Below, piece after piece: positions 1 to 5,947 of a DNA stretch of 5,947 nucleotides. The notes under the pieces are model-generated. The model made no database searches and had not been told where the DNA came from. It saw only the letters and a list, made by a program, of their open reading frames with translations. This DNA comes from Thermoplasmata archaeon (lineage in GTDB: Archaea > Thermoplasmatota > E2 > UBA202 > JdFR-43), in the NCBI GenBank assembly GCA_021158865.1, contig JAGGSX010000111.1, positions 1-5,947 of the forward strand. Direction: 5' to 3'. The translations under genes and the position numbers were made by a program. Each line of letters starts with the position of its first letter. Positions within the stretch are counted from its first letter, which is position 1.

Positions 1-1237
1 TAATCCATTCATTTGTTCCATCATTATAATATGGCTTTCCATATTGCTTGCTTATATCTGGTGGGCTGTTGTCAACATAAACTGTCCGATTATATATTGG
101 AGATGTATTATTTAAATTATCTTTTGCATAATATTCAATATAATGCTTTCCTTCATCAGCTAAAAAGATGGTTACATTTGCATTTATTGATCCATCCGTC
201 CATGATTGCCAGCTTCCATTCCATATACAATAATATATAGTATAATCATGTTCATCGGTTGCATTTATATAGATTGGTGTATAAGAAGAAATCCAGTTTT
301 TTATGCCATCATTATAGTATGGCTGTCCAAATTGCATGCTTATATCTGGTGGATTCAAATCTGCTTCAAGCGTAGCATTTGATGTTGTATAATGTAGCTG
401 TTGCCCAACTCCATAAACTTGCACATCTGTTAGATTAATATTTGTTAACCCAGTTAGTTTTGGTTTGAATTCTATTGTCGCAAGTGTTCCATTTGTCGTT
501 ACTGGGTTATTCACATCTGTAACCAATGCAAAAATATTTATAGTGCCAGAAGAATTATTGACACTATAATCGAATACACCAAATAATCCACCATTTGTTA
601 CACCTATAACCTCAAAATAATTTGCATCAAAAGTAATATTACATGTAAAAACAGTTATTTCATTTCCATTTGGAGTAATATTCACATCCATACTTGTAGT
701 TTCATTTCCAATAAGATTATATGAAGGTAACATGGCAATATTAACCAGAGGATTTCTTACTTCCACAGTAGCGTTATGCAAGGTTAAATTCTCGTAAGGT
801 AGCGCACTACAGTATCCACTAATTAATTCTATCGAAGAAATACCAACTTTATCTTTTGCCTGGAATTTTATTGTTGCAAAAACTTTTCCTCCAGAAGCAT
901 TTACTGGAGTTAATGAATAACCCACTATATTTTTAATGGTTCCATTAGAATTATCTATTGTTCCATTCATGAGTAAGTTGTCAAACATCTCTCCATTTGT
1001 CACCTTTATTGCTTTTAATAGAGAAGCGTTGAAACTTACCCAGCATTGCACAGCGCTTACATTCTCTGCATTTACTACAATATCAACGGTAAAATTTTGA
1101 TTAAAGTAAACAACTTGAGATTGTGGCAATATGCTCATTTCTGCTGTTCCATTATCTGCATGTGTGAAAGGAATAACTAAGGAAAATAAAATAAGAAGAG
1201 ATAGAGGGAAGATTATTTTTTTCCTTATGCTTTTCAT
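1..1237 (-). CDS. Secreted double-cohesin protein with Ig-like modules (partial, C-terminus off window)
   Basis: Reading leftwards from the ATG at 1237-1235, the frame is open for 412 codons to the left edge with no stop, so the C-terminus is missing. Residues 1-27 form a Sec signal peptide: a basic start (MKSIRKK), a hydrophobic core and THA before the likely cut. Residues about 32-161 and 163-290 each look like a cohesin domain. From residue 295 come Ig-like modules with a 96-residue period (PPDIS at 296 and again at 392). About 23 Asn-X-Ser/Thr sequons were counted by hand. The gene lies 23 bases downstream of a dockerin-bearing gene on the same strand, so co-transcription is likely. The inferred role is an extracellular scaffold that binds dockerin proteins, probably the upstream product. 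No membrane anchor is visible in the part present. The cohesin calls rest on pattern rather than a profile search; the secreted, module-built nature is firmer. Confidence 0.85.
   Translation of the reverse strand, partial: MKSIRKKIIFPLSLLILFSLVIPFTHADNGTAEMSILPQSQVVYFNQNFTVDIVVNAENVSAVQCWVSFNASLLKAIKVTNGEMFDNLLMNGTIDNSNGTIKNIVGYSLTPVNASGGKVFATIKFQAKDKVGISSIELISGYCSALPYENLTLHNATVEVRNPLVNIAMLPSYNLIGNETTSMDVNITPNGNEITVFTCNITFDANYFEVIGVTNGGLFGVFDYSVNNSSGTINIFALVTDVNNPVTTNGTLATIEFKPKLTGLTNINLTDVQVYGVGQQLHYTTSNATLEADLNPPDISMQFGQPYYNDGIKNWISSYTPIYINATDEHDYTIYYCIWNGSWQSWTDGSINANVTIFLADEGKHYIEYYAKDNLNNTSPIYNRTVYVDNSPPDISKQYGKPYYNDGTNEWI
18..64 (-). repeat. Direct DNA repeat, left copy (second copy at 306-352)
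   Basis: The 47 bases at 18-64 match 306-352 with four mismatches by eye. The spacing is exactly 288 bases (96 codons), so both copies encode the same module start in frame. DNA identity well above what the protein similarity needs points to recent module duplication or gene conversion. Confidence 0.85.
306..352 (-). repeat. Direct DNA repeat, right copy (partner of 18-64)
   Basis: This is the second copy of the 47-base in-frame repeat, 288 bases from the first. It encodes the PPDIS to YYNDG segment that opens the first Ig-like module after the cohesins. Confidence 0.85.
368..751 (-). other. Cohesin-like domain 2
   Basis: Residues about 163-290 repeat the plan of the first domain but are clearly diverged: VFTCNITFDANYFEVIGVTN for the DpxxL strand, GGLFGVFDYSVNNSSGTINI, then NGTLATIEFKPKLTG and NINLTDVQVYG. 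The equivalent of GGKVFATIKFQAK in domain 1 is NGTLATIEFKPK here, which anchors the alignment. Two cohesins in a row imply that the protein could hold two dockerin partners, or one partner with two affinities. Confidence 0.72.
755..1144 (-). other. Cohesin-like domain 1
   Basis: Residues about 32-161 follow the cohesin plan. An early strand is followed by FTVDIVVNAENVSAVQ. Next come a strand with an internal position typical of F.l.yDp..L (WVSFNASLLKAIKV), a glycine turn (NGEMF), a middle strand pair (NGTIKNIVGYSL) and the characteristic GGKVFATIKFQAKDKVG leading to SSIELISG. The length (about 130 residues) is normal for the family. Cohesins bind dockerins through one face of a nine-strand beta sandwich. 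A related carbohydrate-binding or Ig-like fold cannot be excluded without a profile search. Confidence 0.75.
1157..1237 (-). other. Sec signal peptide of the cohesin protein
   Basis: Residues 1-27 have a basic N-region (K2, R5, K6, K7), a hydrophobic core of about 15 residues (IIFPLSLLILFSLVIPF) and a small residue A27 before D28, which fits signal peptidase I cleavage after THA. There is no Cys after the core, so a lipoprotein is not indicated. This supports the start at 1237 and an extracellular location. Confidence 0.85.
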
Positions 1238-1246
1238 TTTTATCAT

Positions 1247-1254
1247 CTCCTCCT
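1247..1254 (-). promoter_or_regulatory. Strong Shine-Dalgarno site for the cohesin gene
   Basis: Read on the minus strand, the short intergenic gap contains AAAGGAGGAG followed by two in-frame ATGs nine bases apart (at 1246 and 1237). The GGAGG core is only two bases from the first ATG, too close for normal initiation. It is about 9-11 bases from the second, which also opens directly into a typical basic signal-peptide start. The second ATG is therefore preferred. Confidence 0.8.
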
Positions 1255-1260
1255 TTACGC

Positions 1261-4200
1261 TCAACCAGTCCATTTGGTTATTAACTGATATATGTCTCCA
1301 GCATCTATTACGCCATCAGAATGCAAATCTTGGGGTATCCATCCTGGAGCACCAGTATCGCCCCAGTGTGATATTATCTGATATAAATCTATAACGTTCA
1401 CCCTTCCATCTCCATTGAAATCTTCTGGTATTGGAGCTACATAGCAACTTGCCATTGGTGTTGTTGCTACTGTTGGCAATCCATTGTTATTTCCAAGTTT
1501 ATCTTCTGCATATACATAGAATTGATAGTAGCCAGGTTTGTAATATGTTGGCGCCGGCGCATACTTGAAGTGCCATTTATGGTTCTCCGCATTTATAAGA
1601 GTATCATATTTCATCCAATTTCCCCATGTCACACCGTCTTCGCTGTATCTAAAGTATAATGTTATATTTTTGACACCAGCAGCATTATCGGTCGCATTTA
1701 CAGTTATGTTGAATGTTCTTTTGTCCCACGATACAGTATCATTTCCTTCTATTGTTATCGATGCCGTTGGAGCAGTATCATCTACCACAAACTTTTGCGT
1801 TTTATTTTCCACTTCATGTCCCAATACATCAGCAGCGTATACATATAGATGATAAATTTCTCCTGAATTTAGATACGAGGAATAATTGTTTGGAGTAAAT
1901 ACATAGCTTATCCTGTAATGTCCTGAATTTCCTGGTTCAATTGTAGTCCAGCTACTTTGTGGAACATTAATCCAATCCGATGCACTTGGCTGAACGCCCG
2001 GTGGCGTGAATGCAATCATCAGTTTGTTCACACCTGTAGCATTTTCCGCATCCGGCAAATCTGTCACATTTATATAAATTGGCGTGTCCCATGTAAGAGC
2101 ATATAGTGCATATATTGTTTCTCCACAAGTATTTATTCCAACTTTTGGTTGCCCATCTTCCTTATGAATTACTGGTGGTTCTGTATCTGCATATACATAG
2201 CAAGATGCATCATATCCATGCCATTCATATCCATATTCAAATGGTGGGGTTTCTGAATTTCCAAGGCAGTCGTAAGCTATTGACCTGAATCTGTAATAGC
2301 CAGAGCCATTTGGAGCTGTAAATGTCAATGTCCAATCCACAACGCTTCCATCTGGATTTGTTATTAAACTCGTGTTTGTTGCATATAGCGCCCATCCTTC
2401 CCATGTGGTATTGTCCTCGCTATAACTGGAATATACTTCAACTTTGCATATACCAACGCCTCCATTATAACCATGGTCTGTGATATTCTTCACAGTAATA
2501 TCAAATGGAATTGTTGTTATGTTATAAGGCTCTGGTGGAAGGCTTTCCTGTGCTACTCTGGATGTCGGAGCACTTGTATCTAAGACAATCCATTGTTTGT
2601 GATGCGTCTTTTCTTCATTGCATACCCTGTCAATTGCCCAATGGAAGAAATCATATCTTCCATCAGTTAAACCAAAGTCGCTTACCAAATCTCCCATTGA
2701 AATGGCATGATGATAATCCTTCTGATGCTCATAAGGATTATCTGAATAGTTTGTCTCATCGGTTACATTATTCACTATTTCCCAGTATATGCGTTTAACT
2801 CCGCTTCTCTGTCCGCTTCCATCTGTTGCGTTGAGCCATATTATTGTGTTATTATTAACCCATGTCACATTTACGCCTTCAATATCGCCCTTAACAAAGT
2901 TTCCAGCAAATTCCTTGGTTGTTGTAGGTGGCTTACAGTCAACGATTAAATCCATTATGTTCCTCTTTTCTTGATGGCAGCAATTATCAGAACTATTATA
3001 CCATAATTCATAAGCTCCGCATATTGAATAATTTTCATCAACCAATTTCGATAGATTTATTGGGTTGGTGTATATTTCCCATCCATTTGTCAATGGAATA
3101 TCAAATTGTCCATCGCTGTCATTATATTTCCACACTCTATAGTGAGTTTCTTTGACTCCAGAGGCACATCCTATCGGATAATCTGTTGCACTTAAGCCTA
3201 TAAGAGTGTGTGGATTTATGAAGTAAATGTTGTTGACTTTTGGCACCTCTCCACAATTGAAATTAATAAAGCTTGGTATTGTTTTTGGAGGCATATCATC
3301 AATGTGCACTTCTATTGTTTTAACAGGCTCAACATTGCATACTCCATCAGTTGAGAAATAATAGATAGTATGATTGCATCCTTCTGTTATATTAAGATAT
3401 AATGTATCTGTTATATTATACCAATAATAGCCATTTATTAGCACCCCATGAGCAGCATCTGGATATGAAATATTATCGAAACTCTGACTGCTTTCATTCC
3501 ACACTTTATTTACATATCTTACATAAGTGAATGTATATGGATATATGCATGGCTCTATTCCAATGTTATTGATGACAAAGCTTATGTTTGCCCAATCACA
3601 TGCCTGCCAATAGTTTCCAGTAGCATTCCATTGAGCATCATCTGTGCAATTGGTTGAAATATTCTCATAATTTGTATCTGGATGAGTTCCATCAACAAAA
3701 TATTCTTGGCTATGGACAGTTGTATTATGGCAAGTTGTATCTTCAGCAAAGTAATACAATGTATGATGACATTCTTCATTAAATGAAATATTTTGTGTTA
3801 CATTTTCATAACCATAAACACCATACCATCCAGTTATATTAACATCATCAATGAACCATACCTCTCCTTTACCATAATCATTCTCGTATATCCAAAGAAG
3901 CTTGATTGTCTGATTTGCATAAGGTGTCAAGTCTATTGTAACCTTCTGCCAATCATTGCTCATATCTTCCTTGTAGAAGAATTTGAGTGGTATGAAAACA
4001 CCGCTTTCATTTATTATTCCAAACATATTTGAAGCATCGTAATCGCTTAGATTATCGGCACGTTGCCAGAATGTCAATGTTATCTTTGGAATATCTGGAA
4101 GATGTATAGCATTTGATCCCAGCCCTGACCAGCCAATATAGCTGGTATCATTCACTGTTCCTATAGAAGTATTTCCATCATGCCATGTGGCACCTATTCC

Positions 4201-5947
4201 CCACCATGGATATGATATGATCCAGCCAGTTGGCTTTTCTTCAAACCCTTCATGATAGAGGAATGGATAATATTCTGATTCATTAGATGTATAATTATCC
4301 CATACATATCTCCAATACAACCATGTTCCAGATGAGCAGTTGCTTTCTGGCATATCATCTGCAAACAATGTTATATTTGTTCCAACTCCCAGATATGGTG
4401 TTCCGTTTACAACCTCATAACAGCTTGGATGCATTTTTGTTATGTTCGGCGGACTATTGTCAACATACAGTGTTCTATGATATACGAGGCTATGATGACA
4501 TATATTATCCTTAGCCCAGTAATACAATTCATGCTTGCATTCCTGAGTAAAGTTAATTCCAAGGCTATCGTTATAGACATACCACAATACATGTCCTCCA
4601 AAGCTGCTATTTATCTCGCTTTCATTATAATAATTACTTATGTTAAACACTTGTCCATGCTTACTTGTATTGTCATCCATGCTATTTGGATGCCATACAC
4701 CCTTGTATTCATATCCATAATATATGTTCTCCAAGCCGGCAGCGCAGGCAGCTTCCACATCGCCATAATATTCTGTCTTGAAAGCAAAATCATGGGCTGT
4801 ATCAATGCTGCCGCTTCTTATCATTATTCCATTTGGATATAAATCACTCATGTTGTACCACATCCATGATATATTCGTGCTCGGCCATGCTCTTACCGCT
4901 ATCCAGTATGTTTCTCCTACTGTCAGATTAATTGCTGGATTGAAATGGAATTGAATCCATTCTTCACTCAATGACGATAACACTGTTTCATTATAGCCAA
5001 GTAGTTGTAGACCGCTATTGTATATGCTCACATTTATTGTCCCTCCACTTCCTGAGTCAAGCAATAACTGCACTGCATCCAGTTTATCCACACTTGGCAC
5101 AAAACTCTGGGCTGTATATAGTGGCGTAAATGTTATATTTTCTATTCCATCATAAACATTTGCTTCTGTTTGTTTCTGGTCTACAACTTTTCCTGTTGTT
5201 ATTGGATAATCTATAGCAGAAAGATGTATTGTAGCATTGCAGCTTATTGATTCTTTTATAGCAACTCCACGAACTATATTGAGGAATACTGATGAAAAGC
5301 CGGACAAATCGGTTATATTGAAGACCTCTCCTCCAGTTGCATTTGCCACCTTTTCCATTTCTGGAACACATGCTAATGGAGGTGTGTAAAACATCGTATG
5401 ATAGAATGGAAATACCGTTACAGAATTATTATGACACAAAGATGCAGATTCATTTACTGCTTGAGCATCATTTGCATCCTCTGGACCACCATCATCTCCA
5501 TCATAGGCACATTCATCACTTATTGGAATTGCAACTCTTATTGCACCCTCTCTCCATGGATACCACAATGCAATCCATGAAAGAGCAGTTCCCCATGATT
5601 CATCATTTGGTATTGAAATGTTCGAATCATTGAACCATGTCGTCGTTATTGGATATGTAAACGATGATATATTTGGCAACGCTACACCCGGTAAATCTTC
5701 TAATGCATATGCGGTTACATTCAAATCAACTCCGGCGCTCCTGATTGAATTTATCAATGAATTTAAATTGCTATCCAAAGTGTCCCACACTGGATTCATG
5801 CTTCCAGATGTATCAATGAGGAATACTATATCTACCTTTCCTCCATATACTGCTCTATAGCATTTTGGCATTTCTATGGTTGCTTCTGGTGGTGTTGCAT
5901 CAACATAAAATGTATGGTTATATAACTCGCTATGATGACATACATTA
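1261..5947 (-). CDS. Giant VWA / Ig-like repeat surface protein with C-terminal dockerin (partial, N-terminus off window)
   Basis: The frame is open from the right edge to a TGA at 1261-1263, giving 1561 residues without the true start. The Met at 5871 is internal: the 25 codons before it encode the end of another Ig-like module (CHHSELYNHTFYVDATPP). Numbering from that Met, the order is VWA domain (12-203), jelly-roll-like domain (243-369), Ig-like module segments, MAM-like beta sandwich (541-682), further Ig-like modules to about 1470, and dockerin (1484-1536). More than 60 Asn-X-Ser/Thr sequons and many paired cysteines fit a glycosylated, disulfide-braced extracellular protein. No transmembrane segment or enzyme domain is visible. 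The inferred role is an adhesin or structural surface protein that docks through its C-terminus onto a cohesin partner, most simply the product of the gene 23 bases downstream. The signal peptide, if any, lies off the window. Confidence 0.9.
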   Translation of the reverse strand, partial: NVCHHSELYNHTFYVDATPPEATIEMPKCYRAVYGGKVDIVFLIDTSGSMNPVWDTLDSNLNSLINSIRSAGVDLNVTAYALEDLPGVALPNISSFTYPITTTWFNDSNISIPNDESWGTALSWIALWYPWREGAIRVAIPISDECAYDGDDGGPEDANDAQAVNESASLCHNNSVTVFPFYHTMFYTPPLACVPEMEKVANATGGEVFNITDLSGFSSVFLNIVRGVAIKESISCNATIHLSAIDYPITTGKVVDQKQTEANVYDGIENITFTPLYTAQSFVPSVDKLDAVQLLLDSGSGGTINVSIYNSGLQLLGYNETVLSSLSEEWIQFHFNPAINLTVGETYWIAVRAWPSTNISWMWYNMSDLYPNGIMIRSGSIDTAHDFAFKTEYYGDVEAACAAGLENIYYGYEYKGVWHPNSMDDNTSKHGQVFNISNYYNESEINSSFGGHVLWYVYNDSLGINFTQECKHELYYWAKDNICHHSLVYHRTLYVDNSPPNITKMHPSCYEVVNGTPYLGVGTNITLFADDMPESNCSSGTWLYWRYVWDNYTSNESEYYPFLYHEGFEEKPTGWIISYPWWGIGATWHDGNTSIGTVNDTSYIGWSGLGSNAIHLPDIPKITLTFWQRADNLSDYDASNMFGIINESGVFIPLKFFYKEDMSNDWQKVTIDLTPYANQTIKLLWIYENDYGKGEVWFIDDVNITGWYGVYGYENVTQNISFNEECHHTLYYFAEDTTCHNTTVHSQEYFVDGTHPDTNYENISTNCTDDAQWNATGNYWQACDWANISFVINNIGIEPCIYPYTFTYVRYVNKVWNESSQSFDNISYPDAAHGVLINGYYWYNITDTLYLNITEGCNHTIYYFSTDGVCNVEPVKTIEVHIDDMPPKTIPSFINFNCGEVPKVNNIYFINPHTLIGLSATDYPIGCASGVKETHYRVWKYNDSDGQFDIPLTNGWEIYTNPINLSKLVDENYSICGAYELWYNSSDNCCHQEKRNIMDLIVDCKPPTTTKEFAGNFVKGDIEGVNVTWVNNNTIIWLNATDGSGQRSGVKRIYWEIVNNVTDETNYSDNPYEHQKDYHHAISMGDLVSDFGLTDGRYDFFHWAIDRVCNEEKTHHKQWIVLDTSAPTSRVAQESLPPEPYNITTIPFDITVKNITDHGYNGGVGICKVEVYSSYSEDNTTWEGWALYATNTSLITNPDGSVVDWTLTFTAPNGSGYYRFRSIAYDCLGNSETPPFEYGYEWHGYDASCYVYADTEPPVIHKEDGQPKVGINTCGETIYALYALTWDTPIYINVTDLPDAENATGVNKLMIAFTPPGVQPSASDWINVPQSSWTTIEPGNSGHYRISYVFTPNNYSSYLNSGEIYHLYVYAADVLGHEVENKTQKFVVDDTAPTASITIEGNDTVSWDKRTFNITVNATDNAAGVKNITLYFRYSEDGVTWGNWMKYDTLINAENHKWHFKYAPAPTYYKPGYYQFYVYAEDKLGNNNGLPTVATTPMASCYVAPIPEDFNGDGRVNVIDLYQIISHWGDTGAPGWIPQDLHSDGVIDAGDIYQLITKWTG
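1264..1422 (-). other. C-terminal type-I-like dockerin
   Basis: Residues 1484-1536 contain two EF-hand-like calcium loops. Loop 1 is DFNGDGRVNVID (D1484, N1486, D1488, D1495) and loop 2 is DLHSDGVIDAGD (D1515, H1517, D1519, D1526). Each is followed by a matching helix, LYQIISHW and IYQLITKW. Spacing and duplicated symmetry are those of a full dockerin, placed at the extreme C-terminus as is usual. Dockerins bind cohesins tightly in a calcium-dependent way. His at position 3 of loop 2, where Asp or Asn is usual, is the one departure. Confidence 0.93.
1462..3681 (-). repeat. Ig-like modules 4-9, uninterrupted tandem array
   Basis: Six modules of roughly 100-136 residues span residues about 731-1470. 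The shared plan is a strand of the form 'i.lnATD', a 'SGV' turn before 'YR.W', a late 'Y.lYYwA.D..C(H)N' hairpin and a closing 'VD..pP.t' linker. Examples of the hairpin are NHTIYYFSTDGVCN, YDFFHWAIDRVCN and YYQFYVYAEDKLGN. This is typical of extracellular stalk modules. The late modules are close to the common bacterial Ig-like type; the earlier ones carry extra cysteines. Confidence 0.8.
3826..4251 (-). other. MAM-like / cleaved-adhesin-like beta-sandwich domain
   Basis: Residues about 541-682 open EGFEEKPTGWII, followed by tryptophan-rich strands, ITLTFWQRAD, then NDWQKVTIDLTPYANQTIKLLW and a closing GEVWFIDDVNITG. The pair 'W..v.vdLs.y..q.i.l' and 'g.v.iDdv.i' is the hallmark of MAM-like and choice-of-anchor-J / cleaved adhesin domains, which occur in secreted peptidases and adhesins. 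Here it sits alone, without a protease domain, and appears to lie inside an Ig-like module. Confidence 0.65.
4765..5145 (-). other. Jelly-roll-like beta-sandwich domain
   Basis: Residues about 243-369 show a pattern common in secreted bacterial and archaeal proteins: TAQSFVPSVDKLDAVQLLLD, a glycine-rich turn, INVSIYNSG, EEWIQFHFNPAINLTVGETYWIAV spread over two strands, and a closing DFAFKTEYYG. This layout (entry strand with QSF, then GxTYW, then DxxFxT) resembles anchor or carbohydrate-binding-like beta sandwiches. No ligand site can be named from sequence alone. Confidence 0.55.
5263..5838 (-). other. VWA domain with intact MIDAS metal site
   Basis: Residues about 12-203 (counting from the Met at 5871) begin VDIVFLIDTSGSM, the DxSxS MIDAS signature with D20, S22 and S24. 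The conserved Thr is probably T95 (ESWGTALSW), and the second Asp is D119 in VAIPISDE. After D119 comes an acidic, glycine-rich loop (YDGDDGGPEDAND). The domain closes with the usual ANATGGEVFNITDLSGF and a final helix ending VRG. VWA domains of this type bind protein ligands through a Mg/Mn ion, so adhesion is the likely job. Three cysteines (121, 146, 168) are unusual for the fold and suggest an extracellular disulfide. Confidence 0.93.

Larger units (their letters stand above)
1..355 (-). repeat. Tandem Ig-like modules of the cohesin protein (one full, one partial)
   Basis: One complete module covers residues 295-391 and a second begins at 392, giving a 96-residue period. Shared landmarks are PPDIS, QFGQPYYNDG/QYGKPYYNDG and NWI/EWI at the start. 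The full module then has PIYINATDEHDYTIYY, HYIEYYAKDNLNNTS and a closing TVYVDNSPP. The closing part closely matches modules of the upstream gene (TLYVDNSPP). These are extracellular stalk-type beta-sandwich repeats. Confidence 0.8.
3682..5947 (-). repeat. Ig-like modules 1-3, interrupted by inserted domains
   Basis: Three module ends are visible: YVDATPP just before the internal Met, YVDNSPP at residues 469-475, and FVDGTHP at 725-731. Modules 2 and 3 are far longer than the later ones because they carry extra domains. Module 2 carries the VWA and jelly-roll domains; module 3 carries the MAM-like domain. Strand landmarks on either side of each insert match those of uninterrupted modules, for example ACAAGLENIYYGYEY at 375-389 against GCASGVKETHYRVW at 901-914. 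Module borders are approximate. Confidence 0.7.

Noticed and set aside
18..352. Spaced direct repeats that might suggest a CRISPR or attachment-site pair
   Set aside because: The spacing is an exact number of codons, both copies are in frame and encode the same protein module, and only two copies are present.
1551..1560. Perfect GC-only palindrome GCGCCGGCGC in AT-rich DNA
   Set aside because: It encodes an Ala-Pro-Ala-Pro linker in frame and has no loop, so it cannot form a useful hairpin; codon choice and chance explain it.
2974..2985. Cys-Cys-His run that might suggest a c-type haem site
   Set aside because: The order is CCH, not CXXCH, and comparison with sister modules shows it is the hairpin Cys of the CX12C pair plus one extra Cys.
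3582..3779. Minus-strand 65-codon frame inside the giant gene
   Set aside because: It is an alternative frame of the same strand, composed of low-complexity Ile/Leu/Gln-rich residues, with no ribosome site or domain.
4429..4842. Plus-strand open frame of 137 codons
   Set aside because: It lies wholly opposite well-supported coding sequence of the giant protein, has no recognisable domain and is a by-product of low stop frequency on the opposite strand. The other short plus-strand frames are rejected for the same reason.
5869..5871. Met codon that could be taken as the start of the giant gene
   Set aside because: The frame stays open to the right edge, and the 25 codons before it encode a typical module end (CHHSELYNHTFYV, then VDATPP). 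The Met is internal.

Overview
The window holds two large, adjacent protein genes, both on the minus strand and both cut by a window edge, with only 23 bases between them. There are no RNA genes, mobile elements, CRISPR arrays or long non-coding stretches. The DNA is AT-rich. Isoleucine is often ATA, arginine is often AGA/AGG, the Shine-Dalgarno site between the genes is strong, and both proteins are exported-type and full of Asn-X-Ser/Thr sequons. Together these suggest an archaeon, probably a euryarchaeote-type lineage; the exact lineage cannot be told from this sequence.

Reading in the direction of transcription (right to left), the first gene (1261-5947, start beyond the right edge) encodes at least 1561 residues. 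It is a very large extracellular protein built on about nine tandem Ig-like beta-sandwich modules. A von Willebrand factor A (VWA) domain with an intact DxSxS metal site and two further beta-sandwich domains appear to be inserted inside the loops of the N-terminal modules. The protein ends in a complete type-I-like dockerin with two calcium loops. No catalytic domain is visible.

The second gene (1-1237, end beyond the left edge) starts 23 bases after the first stops. It encodes a protein with a Sec signal peptide, two divergent cohesin-like domains and then Ig-like modules of the same family as those in the first protein.

The main biological reading is a matched dockerin/cohesin pair in one operon: a giant adhesin-like protein carrying a dockerin, and a secreted or surface partner carrying two cohesins. 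This is the logic of a cellulosome, apparently used here to build a non-enzymatic, glycosylated, disulfide-braced surface assembly. The domain calls come from reading motifs and repeat patterns by eye. The pairing itself is inferred from adjacency and family knowledge.
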